NCBI RefSeq assembly: GCF_014646195.1 | Contig: NZ_BMMZ01000001.1 | Span: forward strand, 434,001-498,000 | DNA length: 64,000 bases | Origin: Microlunatus endophyticus | GTDB taxonomy: Bacteria > Actinomycetota > Actinomycetes > Propionibacteriales > Propionibacteriaceae | Direction of reading: 5' to 3' | Shown: positions 34,879 through 43,801 of the stretch, piece by piece | Numbering within the stretch: position 1 is the first letter of the stretch | How the letters are laid out: every line of letters begins with the position of its first letter | Program-made: the position numbers and the translations under genes | The notes under the pieces: model-generated | Database searches by the model: none | What the model was told of the DNA's origin: nothing | What the model saw: the letters and a program-made list of their open reading frames with translations, nothing else

Positions 34879-36864
34879 GTGGCTGACAAGAGGTACGGCG
34901 GCGATCGCGACGACGATCCCCGTGACGATCGCGGGCGTGACGATCGCAGGCGTGACGATCGCGGGCGCGAAGACAACGGTCGTGGCGATCGGGATAGTGG
35001 ATCCGGTCGTGGTCAGCGACCCGGTGGCTCCTCTGGACGGGGAGCGGCCGGTCGTGGCGGGTTGGGCAGCCGGGGCAGTGCCGGTGGCCGGAGCAGTGCC
35101 GGTGGCCGGGGCAGTGACAGTGGCCGGGGATCGGGGCGCCGGGATTTCGGGGATCGTGGTTCGGGCACCCGGGATACGGGTGGCCGCGACTTCGGCGGCC
35201 GGGACTCTGGCGGCCGCGGTTCTGGTGGTCGCGACTTCGGTGGCCGCGATTCCGACCGGCGCTACTCCGGCGGGCGTGACGCGCGCGGAGCGGACCCCCG
35301 CCGATCTGGTAGCGAGCGGCCAGGCAAGTCCCGCTACGAGGGTGAGCGGTCCGGTTCGGGTGGGCGCAGTTCCGAACGGGGAGAGTTCGGCGACCGTGGC
35401 GCTGCGGGTGCGCGACGACCCGGTGGCCGTTCCGGCGGACGGGATTCGGGTCGCGACTACGGCGGCGCGGACCGTCGTGATTCCCAGGATCGTTCGTATG
35501 GCGGCCGCGGGTCGGACCGCCGCGACTCACCGCGTACCGGAGACCGTTCCGCCGCCCGCGGGTCGGAGGGTCGCCGTGGCGATCGGTCCTACGACAACCG
35601 CGACAACCGCCGCTCGGGTGGATCGACCTTCGACAGCCGGCGGCCCGCGGGGCAACGCCCGGGCCGGCCGCGCACGGACTCCGGTACCGCGTACCGCGGC
35701 CGTGACGATGACCGGCGCCGTGATGACTGGCGCGGCGATGATCGGCGCAGCGATGGTGACCGCGGCAGTGATCGTCGTGGGACCGATCGTCGTGGGACCG
35801 ATCGTCGTGGGACCGATCGTCGTGGGACCGATCGTCGTGGGACCGATCGTCGTGGGACCGATCGTCGTGGGACCGATCGTCGTGGGACCGATCGTCGTGG
35901 GACCGATCGTCGTGGCAGTGATCGTCCGGGCAGTGATCGTCCGCGCACTGATCGTCCGGGCGGCTATCGTCCAGGCACTGATCGCCGCGGCGATGATCAT
36001 GGTCAGTCCGAGCGGCGGTTCCCGCCCGGCCTTGAAGCGAAGGGCGCCGAGCCGCAGATCCCGGTAGATACCGACATCCGCCGATTGGATCGTGGCGTCC
36101 GGGCGGAGCTGCGCAGCCTGCCCAAGGATCTGGCAGAGATCGTCGCCGGGCACCTGCTGCTCGCGGGCGAGCTGATCGACGAGGACCCGGAGCTCGCCTA
36201 CGCCCACGCCGATGCGGCCCGTCGCCGCGCGGCCCGGTTGCCGATCGTCCGCGAGGGCGCCGCCGAAACCGCTTATGCGGCAGGGAAATACGACGTCGCC
36301 CTGAGTGAATACCGCGCGCTGCGGCGGATGACCGGATCGGCCGACTACCTGCCGGTGATGGCCGACTGCGAGCGGGCGCTCGGCCGGCCGCAGCAGGCTC
36401 TCCGGCTCGTCCGGGAAGCAGCGGGGCAGCTGATGGATCCGGCATCGTCGATCGAACTGCGGATCATCGAGGCCGGAGCGCGGCATGATCTCGGGCAGAC
36501 GGCGGAGGCAGCCCGGCTGCTGAGGGCTGCCGTCGGTGATCTTGGTCATCGGGCAACGGGCGGGGGGATGCGGCTGCCGGCGGCGCGCCTGCACTACGCG
36601 CTCGGTGACATCCTCCTTGATCTTGGTGACGCGGCCGGGGGCTATCGCGAATTCGTCGCCGCCGCCGATCTCGACACCGATGGGGAGACCGACGCCCAGG
36701 AACGGGTGGATGCGCTCGACGGCCTGGACATCGACTTCGACGACAGCGAAGACGATGACCAGAATCAAGACCAGAACGACAACGACGGTGATGATCACGG
36801 CGATGATCACGGCGATACCGGCGAGGCTGGAGAGCGTGACGAGGAGCCCGGACGTGCTGATTGA
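34879..36864 (+). CDS. TPR-like protein with long Arg/Asp/Gly-rich repeat region
   Basis: The 661-residue protein has two parts. Residues 1 to about 396 are disordered and made of D, R, G and S, with RGG-like runs and ten near-identical DRRG(T/S) pentapeptides (about 298-347). Residues about 397-615 are helical with TPR-like repeats (EDPELAYAHADAARRRAA, AYAAGKYDVALSEYRAL, CERALGRPQQALRLVREA). The tail is very acidic. The position before the HAD gene and tlyA matches the TPR gene of M. tuberculosis (Rv1691), which lacks such a long N-terminus. GTG 34879 follows GCAGGAGG. Function unknown; RNA binding or condensate formation is a guess. Confidence 0.82.
   Translation: MADKRYGGDRDDDPRDDRGRDDRRRDDRGREDNGRGDRDSGSGRGQRPGGSSGRGAAGRGGLGSRGSAGGRSSAGGRGSDSGRGSGRRDFGDRGSGTRDTGGRDFGGRDSGGRGSGGRDFGGRDSDRRYSGGRDARGADPRRSGSERPGKSRYEGERSGSGGRSSERGEFGDRGAAGARRPGGRSGGRDSGRDYGGADRRDSQDRSYGGRGSDRRDSPRTGDRSAARGSEGRRGDRSYDNRDNRRSGGSTFDSRRPAGQRPGRPRTDSGTAYRGRDDDRRRDDWRGDDRRSDGDRGSDRRGTDRRGTDRRGTDRRGTDRRGTDRRGTDRRGTDRRGTDRRGTDRRGSDRPGSDRPRTDRPGGYRPGTDRRGDDHGQSERRFPPGLEAKGAEPQIPVDTDIRRLDRGVRAELRSLPKDLAEIVAGHLLLAGELIDEDPELAYAHADAARRRAARLPIVREGAAETAYAAGKYDVALSEYRALRRMTGSADYLPVMADCERALGRPQQALRLVREAAGQLMDPASSIELRIIEAGARHDLGQTAEAARLLRAAVGDLGHRATGGGMRLPAARLHYALGDILLDLGDAAGGYREFVAAADLDTDGETDAQERVDALDGLDIDFDDSEDDDQNQDQNDNDGDDHGDDHGDTGEAGERDEEPGRAD
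35770..35919. repeat. 15-bp tandem repeat, ten units, coding DRRGT
   Basis: GATCGTCGTGGGACC repeats exactly nine times from 35770, with a tenth altered unit at 35905-35919. The near-identity suggests recent slippage or gene conversion. Units with more changes continue on the right. Confidence 0.95.
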
Positions 36865-37870
36865 TCGCTACGACGCGGCACTGTTCGATCTTGACGGTGT
36901 CCTCTATCTGGGGCCCGACGCCGTCCCCGGCGCTCCGGAAGCCGTCAACGGATTGCAGCAACACGACGTACGCGTCGGGTTCGTGACCAACAATGCCGCC
37001 CGGACGCCGAAGGTGGTCGCAGAACAACTGCGTGGTTTCGGCATCACCTGCGACGAACAGGATGTCGTCACTTCTGCCCAGGCGGGCGCCCGGGTGTTGT
37101 TCGATCGCTTCGGCGCCGGCGCTCGGGTACTGGCCGTCGGCGGTGATGGGTTGCACCAGGCATTATCCGACTTCGGCCTGGTCGCGGTGCTGAGCGCCGA
37201 TGACCATCCGGTGGCGGTGATCCAGGGCTACGACCCGGAGATGAGCTGGGAAATGATCACTGAGGCCGCCCTGGCGATCCGCCGCGGTGCGCTCTGGGTG
37301 GCCACCAACACCGATCCGACCAGGCCGACCGATCGCGGTCTGGTACCGGGCAACGGCGCCGCGGTCGCCGCGGTCCGGACAGCGGTCGAAACCGATCCGC
37401 TGGTGGCCGGTAAACCGGAACGACCGCTGCTGGAGGAGACCGTACGCCGGCTCGGCAGCAAGCGGCCGATCTTCGTCGGCGACCGGATCGACACCGACAT
37501 CGCCGGGGCCGGCAACCTGGACATGGACAGCATGCTGGTGATGACCGGCGCACACGGACCGGTCCAGTTGTTCTCGGCGATCGGCGTGGAGCGCCCGACC
37601 CATATCGGGCTGAACGCGGGTGATCTGCTGGCCGAGGAACGCCGAGCCCGCGGCACCGGTGAAGATCGGATCGCCGTCGGCTCCATCGAGGCATATCTCG
37701 ATCACCAGGGGCTGCGGCTGTCGCGCCGCCCGGGCGACGACGAGCTGATGGATGCGGTGTGGGCTGCGACCCGGCTGTGCTGGCAGTGCGCTGACGCCGA
37801 ACTGCCCACGGACGCCTTCGACCTGGCAGACGAGCTGACCAACCGGGTCCGCGCCGTGCTCGGCGACTGA
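36854..37870 (+). CDS. HAD-IIA family phosphatase (NagD/glycerol-3-phosphate phosphatase type)
   Basis: Hydrolase with the HAD catalytic motif D12-L-D14-G, then FVTNNA near 48 and a C-terminal VGDRIDTDIAGAG near residue 210. The 338-residue protein sits where M. tuberculosis has Rv1692, reported as a glycerol-3-phosphate phosphatase, which is the best functional guess. GTG 36854 overlaps the end of the TPR gene by 11 bases, so the two are co-translated. Confidence 0.88.
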   Translation: MLIDRYDAALFDLDGVLYLGPDAVPGAPEAVNGLQQHDVRVGFVTNNAARTPKVVAEQLRGFGITCDEQDVVTSAQAGARVLFDRFGAGARVLAVGGDGLHQALSDFGLVAVLSADDHPVAVIQGYDPEMSWEMITEAALAIRRGALWVATNTDPTRPTDRGLVPGNGAAVAAVRTAVETDPLVAGKPERPLLEETVRRLGSKRPIFVGDRIDTDIAGAGNLDMDSMLVMTGAHGPVQLFSAIGVERPTHIGLNAGDLLAEERRARGTGEDRIAVGSIEAYLDHQGLRLSRRPGDDELMDAVWAATRLCWQCADAELPTDAFDLADELTNRVRAVLGD

Positions 37871-38035
37871 CCCGCGCCGCCCGGTTGACAGCCGAGATCA
37901 GCGCGCAGCAGGGGTCAGTGGGTAGCCGAGATCACAGGCCGACCGGAGCGCACCAGCACTACGGTCCGGCCTGTTCCCCAGCTAGGTTGGATCTCACACG
38001 ACCACGTGCACGATCAGGCGACAGGGAGACAGCGC

Positions 38036-38722
38036 ATGAGCAAGGATGACGAGTCCCGTCGGACCCGGCTGCTGGGCCAGACGATGCCCGGCTATGCCGC
38101 CTTGAGCGAGGCGTTCGGTGCGGCGATCGACGGCGCCTCGCAGTTGACCCGCACCCGCGCCAAGCAGCTCGCTGAGCGACTGCTGACCCAGGCCGGCCTG
38201 GACAACGTCGATCTCGGTGAGGCAGCCTCCGAGGCGGGCACCCGGATCAACCAGCTGGCCGAGGAGATCATCGCCGCGCGCAAGGCCAATCGCGCGCTGC
38301 TGCAACGCACGATCAGCACGGAGCTCGAGAGGTCGCTCGGCCGGCTGGGACTGGCCCGGGCCGACGAGATCGCGGCGCTGCGCGCCGAGGTCGCCGAGCT
38401 GCGCCGGGACCTTGACGTGCTCACTGTTCCCGGAGCGGCTGGCCCAGCGAAGAAGGCACCCGCGAAGAAGGCACCCGCGAAGAAGGCACCGGCCAAGAAG
38501 TCGACTGCCAAGCACGCGGCTGCCAAGCACGCGGCTGCCAAGAAAGCGGCTGCGAAGAAGTCGGTCGCCGCGGAGGCGCCGGCCAGGATGACGCCTGCCA
38601 CGACGACGCCTGCCACGACGACGCCTGCCAAGAAGACGGCGAAGAAGACCCCGGCCAAGAAGGCGGCAGCCGGCGGCACCACGAAGACGTCCGCTCGGAA
38701 GTCGACGGGAGCCGGCGCGTGA
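38036..38722 (+). CDS. Phasin-like coiled-coil protein with Lys/Ala-rich tail
   Basis: The 228-residue protein has a helical, probably coiled-coil N-terminal half (about 15-130) and a C-terminal tail of PAKKA/AAKHA-type repeats like those of histone H1-like and PhaF-type proteins. PhaF-like proteins bind storage granules and DNA; Microlunatus relatives are known to store polyhydroxyalkanoate, so a granule or nucleoid role is possible. ATG 38036 follows ACAGGGAGA. The stop overlaps the next gene's start. Confidence 0.7.
   Translation: MSKDDESRRTRLLGQTMPGYAALSEAFGAAIDGASQLTRTRAKQLAERLLTQAGLDNVDLGEAASEAGTRINQLAEEIIAARKANRALLQRTISTELERSLGRLGLARADEIAALRAEVAELRRDLDVLTVPGAAGPAKKAPAKKAPAKKAPAKKSTAKHAAAKHAAAKKAAAKKSVAAEAPARMTPATTTPATTTPAKKTAKKTPAKKAAAGGTTKTSARKSTGAGA
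38447..38491. repeat. 15-bp tandem repeat coding AKKAP
   Basis: Three nearly identical units of GCGAAGAAGGCACCC encode the AKKAP pentapeptide. Degenerate forms follow to about 38700. Confidence 0.85.
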
Positions 38723-38937
38723 CCGAGCCTGACCAGCAGGCAGACCAGCAGGGCGAACGCGGCGCGACGGCGGAGTCCGGGACCATCCCGGTGACCGGTC
38801 AACCGGCCGTTGATCATGCACTGACCGCCCTACAGGGGTTGGAATCCGAGCCGCTGACCGATCACCATGATCGACTGGCCGCGGTCCACGAGGAACTGCA
38901 TGCGGCGCTCAACCCCGACCAGCCGGACGCGGGCTAG
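38719..38937 (+). CDS. Small conserved hypothetical protein before tlyA
   Basis: A 72-residue acidic protein with a predicted helical end (HDRLAAVHEELHAAL). It overlaps the previous gene by GTGA and ends 23 bases before tlyA. M. tuberculosis has a similarly short gene (Rv1693) at the same place, which supports it as real. No function can be inferred. Confidence 0.7.
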   Translation: MTEPDQQADQQGERGATAESGTIPVTGQPAVDHALTALQGLESEPLTDHHDRLAAVHEELHAALNPDQPDAG

Positions 38938-38960
38938 TTGATCATCATCCGGCGGCCCGG

Positions 38961-39770
38961 ATGACCGGCCGGCTGGACGTCGCCCTGGCCGCCCGTGGGC
39001 TGGCCCGGTCCCGGACGCACGCCCGGGAGCTGATCGAGGGCGGCAGGGTCTTGATCAACGGCCGCCCGGCGGGCAAGGCGTCATCGACCGTCGGCGACCA
39101 TGATCATCTCGAGCTGACCGAGTCCGATCCGTACGTGTCGCGGGCGGCGTACAAGCTGCTTGGCGCGCTGGACGATCTGGGCGTCATGGTTCCCCGCACG
39201 GCACTGGACGCCGGTGCGTCGACCGGAGGCTTCACCCAGGTGCTGCTGGAACGGGGCTGCGAGCAGGTGATCGCCCTCGATGTCGGCCATGATCAGCTCG
39301 ACCCGTTGCTGCGTGAGGATCCCCGCGTGATCAATCTCCAGGGAACGAACCTCCGAGACCTCGAGCCGGCGTTGATCGGCGACCGCTCGGTGGAGCTGGT
39401 GGTCGCCGACGTCTCCTTCATCTCGTTGACCCTGCTGCTCGGCCCGCTGATCTCGGTGCTCACCACCGGCGGCCGGCTGCTCACCATGATCAAACCGCAA
39501 TTCGAGGTCGGCCGTCAGCTGCTGGGCAAGGGCGGCGTCGTCCGGTCGCCGGCGCTGCGCGAACACGCCGTACGGACGGTGACCGCTGCAGCCTCCGAGC
39601 TGGGGTGGTGGCCGCTTGCGGCCGCCGCCAGCCGGCTGCCCGGTCCGGCGGGAAATGTCGAGTACTTCGTGCTGTTTTCCGGCGACCCGTCCACCGCCGA
39701 CACCGATCGGGACCCTGGAGTGATCGACCGGTTGTTCGATCCACAGCCTTCGGGGGACGGTGGGCGCTAG
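38961..39770 (+). CDS. tlyA: TlyA-type 16S/23S rRNA 2'-O-methyltransferase
   Basis: Methylates ribosomal RNA at capreomycin-related sites in known homologues. The 269-residue protein has an N-terminal S4 RNA-binding domain (about 1-62, ARSRTHARELIEGGRVLINGR) and an FtsJ-like methyltransferase domain with the S-adenosylmethionine motif DAGASTGGF starting near residue 83. The family length is the same. It precedes nadK and recN as in other actinobacteria. Confidence 0.95.
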   Translation: MTGRLDVALAARGLARSRTHARELIEGGRVLINGRPAGKASSTVGDHDHLELTESDPYVSRAAYKLLGALDDLGVMVPRTALDAGASTGGFTQVLLERGCEQVIALDVGHDQLDPLLREDPRVINLQGTNLRDLEPALIGDRSVELVVADVSFISLTLLLGPLISVLTTGGRLLTMIKPQFEVGRQLLGKGGVVRSPALREHAVRTVTAAASELGWWPLAAAASRLPGPAGNVEYFVLFSGDPSTADTDRDPGVIDRLFDPQPSGDGGR

Positions 39771-39774
39771 CGCC

Positions 39775-39780
39775 TATGCT
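39775..39780 (+). promoter_or_regulatory. -10 hexamer for a possibly leaderless nadK transcript
   Basis: TATGCT is followed by six bases and GTG 39787, so the transcript would begin at the start codon. No ribosome binding site is visible. Confidence 0.5.
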
Positions 39781-39786
39781 GTCCGC

Positions 39787-40842
39787 GTGATCGCCGAAGC
39801 CGACCAGACCAGCCACGCCGGAGGCCAACCGGGCGTGGTCCGGCGGGTCGCCGTGCTCACCCACACCGGACGCGACGAGGCGATCAAGGCGGCGTTGCGG
39901 CTGATCAACGGTTTGTGGGCCGACGGCATCGTCTGTGTGCTGCCGACAGCGGACATCGCCAATCTCGGCCTGAAAGCAGGCCAGCCTGGTATCGAGGTGC
40001 TGCCCGAGGCTGATCCTGTCGTCGGCCTGGGTGGCACCGCCGTCGGCATCGAGTTGATCGTCGTTCTCGGCGGCGACGGCACCATCCTGCGCGGCGCCGA
40101 ATGGGTGATGGCCGCCGACATCCCGCTGCTCGGGGTCAACCTCGGGCACGTCGGATTCCTGGCCGAGGCCGAGTCCAGCGAGATCGACCTGATCGTCGAG
40201 ACGGTGGTCAACCGCAGCTATCGGGTCGAGGAGCGCTCCACGATCGACGTCCGGATCCTGCGGGGCGAGCACCAGCTGTGGAGTTCGTTCGCGATCAACG
40301 AGGTCACGATCGAGAAGGCCGCCAGAGAGCGGGTGCTGGAGTTGATGGTCGAGATCGACGGACGGCCGCTGTCGCGTTGGTCCTGCGACGGTGTCCTGGT
40401 CTCGACGCCGACCGGTTCGACGGCGTACGCGTTCTCCGCCGGCGGACCGGTGATCTGGCCCGGGGTCGATGCCATGCAGGTGGTCCCGCTCAGCGCCCAC
40501 GCACTCTTTGCCCGCCCGATGGTGCTCAGCCCCAAGTCGCGGGTGCTGATCGAGATGCTGCCGGGGATGGCTCCCGAAGCCGTCGTCTGGTGTGACGGCC
40601 GGCGGTCGACGATCCTGCGCCAGGGGATGCGGGTTGAGGTCGTGCAGGGAAAGCACCGGCTGCGGCTGGCACGACTGTCCGAGGCGCCGTTCACCGATCG
40701 CCTGGTGCACAAGTTCGGCCTGCGGGTGGAGGGCTGGCGGGGCGCTGCCCAGCTCCGGCACGAGGCAGCCCGCGCCGCGGCACTGCGGGACGGCACTCCC
40801 GCCGACGGCTCCGGACCCGCCACCGACCGAGGGGACGCATAG
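39787..40842 (+). CDS. nadK: NAD kinase
   Basis: Makes NADP from NAD. The 351-residue protein has the ATP-binding GGDGT (residues 95-99), NLGHVGFLAE (about 119-128) and SCDGVLVSTPTGSTAYAFSAGGP near residue 200 (all family hallmarks). The frame is open from 39760 in tlyA, but GTG 39787 fits both the -10 element and the family start. The C-terminal 25 residues are an extra polar tail. recN starts 4 bases after the stop. Confidence 0.95.
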   Translation: MIAEADQTSHAGGQPGVVRRVAVLTHTGRDEAIKAALRLINGLWADGIVCVLPTADIANLGLKAGQPGIEVLPEADPVVGLGGTAVGIELIVVLGGDGTILRGAEWVMAADIPLLGVNLGHVGFLAEAESSEIDLIVETVVNRSYRVEERSTIDVRILRGEHQLWSSFAINEVTIEKAARERVLELMVEIDGRPLSRWSCDGVLVSTPTGSTAYAFSAGGPVIWPGVDAMQVVPLSAHALFARPMVLSPKSRVLIEMLPGMAPEAVVWCDGRRSTILRQGMRVEVVQGKHRLRLARLSEAPFTDRLVHKFGLRVEGWRGAAQLRHEAARAAALRDGTPADGSGPATDRGDA

Positions 40843-40846
40843 GGCC

Positions 40847-42553
40847 ATGCTCGCGGAGCTGCGGATCACCGATCTCGGTGTGATCAGTGAGGCGACCCTC
40901 GATCTCGATCCCGGACTGACCGTGGTGACCGGCGAGACCGGCGCCGGCAAGACCATGATCGTCAGTGGCATCGCGTTGCTGCTGGGTGGCCGTGCGGACG
41001 CCGGTGCGGTGCGTACCGGCGCCGAGCGCGCCCGGGTCGAGGGTGTCTTCCGGCTACCCGGCGGCGCGGCCGCGATCAGCGCCGCCGTGGCCGAGGCGGG
41101 TGGCAGCGTCGAGGACGACGAGTTGCTGGTGGCCCGGCATCTGACCGCGGCCGGCCGCAGCCGGGCCTATCTCGGCGGAGCCCAGGTGCCGGCCGCCACC
41201 TGCGGCGACCTGGTCGCCGATCTGGTCACCGTGCACGGGCAGTCCGAGCAGATCCGACTCGGACGCTCCGAGCGGCAACGCGAGATCCTCGACCGCTTCG
41301 CCGGATCCAAGCTGGCCAGGCTGCTGCAGGAGTACGGCTCGGGTTACGCGGAGCGGCGGCGGACGGCCGCGGAGCTGGACGAGTTGCGCCGCAACGCCCA
41401 GCAGCGGGCCCGCGACATCGACCTGCTGCGCTTCGGTCTGGAGGAGATCGGCGGCGTTGACCCGCAGCCGGGTGAGGACGAGGCGTTGGCCGCGGAGGCG
41501 ATCCGACTGCAGGCCGCCGACGACCTGCGGATCTCGGCCACCACGGCGATGGTCGCGCTGGCCGGCGACGAGGACGACCCGAATGCGCCGCTGGGCGGCG
41601 ACGCACTCTCGGCGATCGGCACCGCCCGCAAGGCCGCCGAGCAGCTCGCCGGCCTGGACGCCGATGCGGAGCAGCTGTCCCAGCGGATCGCCGAGGTGAG
41701 CTATCTGCTGACCGATCTCGCCGCTGAGCTGAGCCGCTATCTCGCCAGCCTGGAGACCTCACCCGGCCGGCTCGAACAGATCGCCGCGCGCCGTTCGGAA
41801 CTGGCACAGCTGACCCGCAAATACGGCAGCACCGTCGACGAGGTGATCGCCTGGGGTGACGACGCGGCCGGGCAGTTGGCACAGCTGGAGACCGGCGACG
41901 AACGGATCGACGACCTGCAGGCCCGGCTCACCGAGCTCGACGCCACTCTCGCCGACCAGGCGGCCAGGATCACCAAACTCCGGACCACCGCAGCCGGCCG
42001 GCTGAGCAAGCTGGTGCTGGCCGAACTGGCCGCGCTGGCGATGCCGCACGCCCGATTGGAATTCGCCATCACGCCGACCGAACCGGGCCCGTACGGCACC
42101 GATCAGGTCGAGCTGTTGTTCAGCGCCAATCCCGGCACTGAACCGCGGAATCTGGCCCGGGTGGCCTCCGGCGGCGAACTGTCCCGGGTGCGGCTGGCGC
42201 TGGAGGTGGTGCTGGCCGGGGACGACGCCGGCGGCACCTTCGTCTTCGACGAGGTCGATGCCGGTGTCGGCGGCAAGGTCGCGGTGGAGATCGGCCGCCG
42301 GCTGGCGGCCCTCGCCGAGCATTCCCAGGTGATCGTGGTCACCCACCTGGCCCAGGTCGCCGCCTTCGCCGACCGGCACTACGTGGTCGCCAAGGCCGAT
42401 GACGGTCAGGTCACCACCAGCGGCGTCAGCCGGGTCACCGATGCGGAACGGGCCGCCGAGCTCGCCCGGATGATGGCCGGTCTGGACCGGACGCAGTCGT
42501 CGATCGCGCATGCCGAAGAGCTGCTGGAACTGGCAATGCGCAGGCCGTCCTGA
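40847..42553 (+). CDS. recN: DNA repair protein RecN
   Basis: SMC-like ATPase acting in double-strand break repair. In 568 residues: Walker A GETGAGKT (29-36), a long coiled-coil middle (about 160-360), the signature VASGGELSRVRLALEV near residue 440 and Walker B TFVFDEVDAGVGG. ATG 40847 is in frame right after nadK; a much longer open frame upstream overlaps nadK and is not used. Confidence 0.96.
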   Translation: MLAELRITDLGVISEATLDLDPGLTVVTGETGAGKTMIVSGIALLLGGRADAGAVRTGAERARVEGVFRLPGGAAAISAAVAEAGGSVEDDELLVARHLTAAGRSRAYLGGAQVPAATCGDLVADLVTVHGQSEQIRLGRSERQREILDRFAGSKLARLLQEYGSGYAERRRTAAELDELRRNAQQRARDIDLLRFGLEEIGGVDPQPGEDEALAAEAIRLQAADDLRISATTAMVALAGDEDDPNAPLGGDALSAIGTARKAAEQLAGLDADAEQLSQRIAEVSYLLTDLAAELSRYLASLETSPGRLEQIAARRSELAQLTRKYGSTVDEVIAWGDDAAGQLAQLETGDERIDDLQARLTELDATLADQAARITKLRTTAAGRLSKLVLAELAALAMPHARLEFAITPTEPGPYGTDQVELLFSANPGTEPRNLARVASGGELSRVRLALEVVLAGDDAGGTFVFDEVDAGVGGKVAVEIGRRLAALAEHSQVIVVTHLAQVAAFADRHYVVAKADDGQVTTSGVSRVTDAERAAELARMMAGLDRTQSSIAHAEELLELAMRRPS

Positions 42554-42619
42554 TGTCAGGAGTCCGGCTCGTGCGGGCGTGATCACACAGCCCGACATGA
42601 CAGACTGGTCAGGATCGCC

Positions 42620-43801
42620 ATGAAGCTCTCGACTCTGTTGCGCCGGCGCGCCGCCGGCACCGATCTCGGGGGAGTCGTGCGCCTTGACCGGCGTACGAAG
42701 AATCTGACCAAGCGCATCCGACCGGGCGAGATCGCGGTGATCGACCACCAGGACCTCGACCGGGTGAGCGCCGAGGCGCTCGTGCAGCGCGGCGTCGCCG
42801 CGGTGATCAATGTCGCCGCGACCGTCTCCGGGCGGTATCCGACCTTCGGCCCGCAGATCCTCCTGGACGCCGGCATCCCGCTGATCGACCGCGCCGACGG
42901 CGAGCTGTTCGACACCCTGACCGAAGGCGATCGGGTGCTGCTCGAGCGCGGTACGGTGCTGAACTCCCGACATGAGGTGCTCGGCAAGGGCGAGCTGGTC
43001 GATCAACAGGCTCTCGACAGCCAGCTCGCAGGCGCCCAGGCCGGGCTCAGCGACCAGATCCTCGCCTTCACCGAGAACACCATGAACTACCTCCGCGAGG
43101 AGAAGGACCTGCTGCTGGAGGGCGTCGGCGTCCCGGAGGTGAAGACGGTCTTCGAGGGCCGGCACGTCCTGATCGTGGTCCGTGGTTACGACTACCGCGA
43201 GGACCTCGCCGCGCTGAGGTCCTACATCACCGAGACACGGCCGCTGCTGATCGGGGTTGACGGCGGCGCCGACGCACTGCTCGAGGCCGGCTATGTGCCC
43301 GACATCATCCTCGGCGACATGGACTCCTGCAGCGACGCCGCCCTGCACTGCGGCGCCGAGCTGGTCGTGCACGCCTACCGCGACGGCAGGGCGCCCGGAC
43401 TGGAACGGATCGAACGTGCCGGTCTGACGGCTGTCGTGTTCCCGGTGCTGGGGACCAGCGAGGACGCGGCCATGCTGCTCGCCGACTCCAAGGGCGCCCA
43501 GCTGATCGTCGCGGTGGGAACTCACGCCTCCCTGGTGGAGTTCCTGGACAAGGGGAGATCGGGCATGGCCTCGACCTTCCTGACCCGGCTGCGGGTGGGG
43601 CCGAAACTCGTCGATGCCAAGGGCGTGTCCCGGATCTACCACAGCGAGGTCAAGGTCTGGCAGGTGTTGCTGCTGGTCCTGTCGGCCCTCGTGGCCCTGG
43701 TCACGGCCATGGCGTTCACCGACTTCGGCCGGCAGGTGGGCGATCTCCTGGTGGCTCGCTGGAACGACATCGTCTACTGGGTGAAGGAACTGTTCACTTG
43801 A
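42620..43801 (+). CDS. steA: Cytokinetic ring protein SteA
   Basis: Division-associated protein described with SteB in Corynebacterium. The 393-residue protein has a thiamin-pyrophosphokinase-like central part (LIGVDGGADALLEAGYVPDIILGDMDS near residues 214-240) and one membrane helix near the C-terminus (VWQVLLLVLSALVALVTAM, about 352-370). It sits between recN and steB as in M. tuberculosis (Rv1697). Stop and steB start overlap by 4 bases. Confidence 0.9.
   Translation: MKLSTLLRRRAAGTDLGGVVRLDRRTKNLTKRIRPGEIAVIDHQDLDRVSAEALVQRGVAAVINVAATVSGRYPTFGPQILLDAGIPLIDRADGELFDTLTEGDRVLLERGTVLNSRHEVLGKGELVDQQALDSQLAGAQAGLSDQILAFTENTMNYLREEKDLLLEGVGVPEVKTVFEGRHVLIVVRGYDYREDLAALRSYITETRPLLIGVDGGADALLEAGYVPDIILGDMDSCSDAALHCGAELVVHAYRDGRAPGLERIERAGLTAVVFPVLGTSEDAAMLLADSKGAQLIVAVGTHASLVEFLDKGRSGMASTFLTRLRVGPKLVDAKGVSRIYHSEVKVWQVLLLVLSALVALVTAMAFTDFGRQVGDLLVARWNDIVYWVKELFT

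Noticed and set aside
35770..35919. CRISPR-like array of 15-bp repeats
   Set aside because: Units are directly adjacent with no spacers and stay in frame as DRRGT codons; this is a coding tandem repeat.
34262..36810. Long open frames on the minus strand and in the other plus frame across the TPR gene
   Set aside because: They are low-complexity shadows made possible by the stop-free repeats and high GC; none shows a domain, and the chosen frame continues into a conserved TPR-like part.
40592..40846. Extended recN N-terminus
   Set aside because: The upstream part of the open frame lies inside nadK in another frame and has no homology; ATG 40847 gives the normal RecN start.
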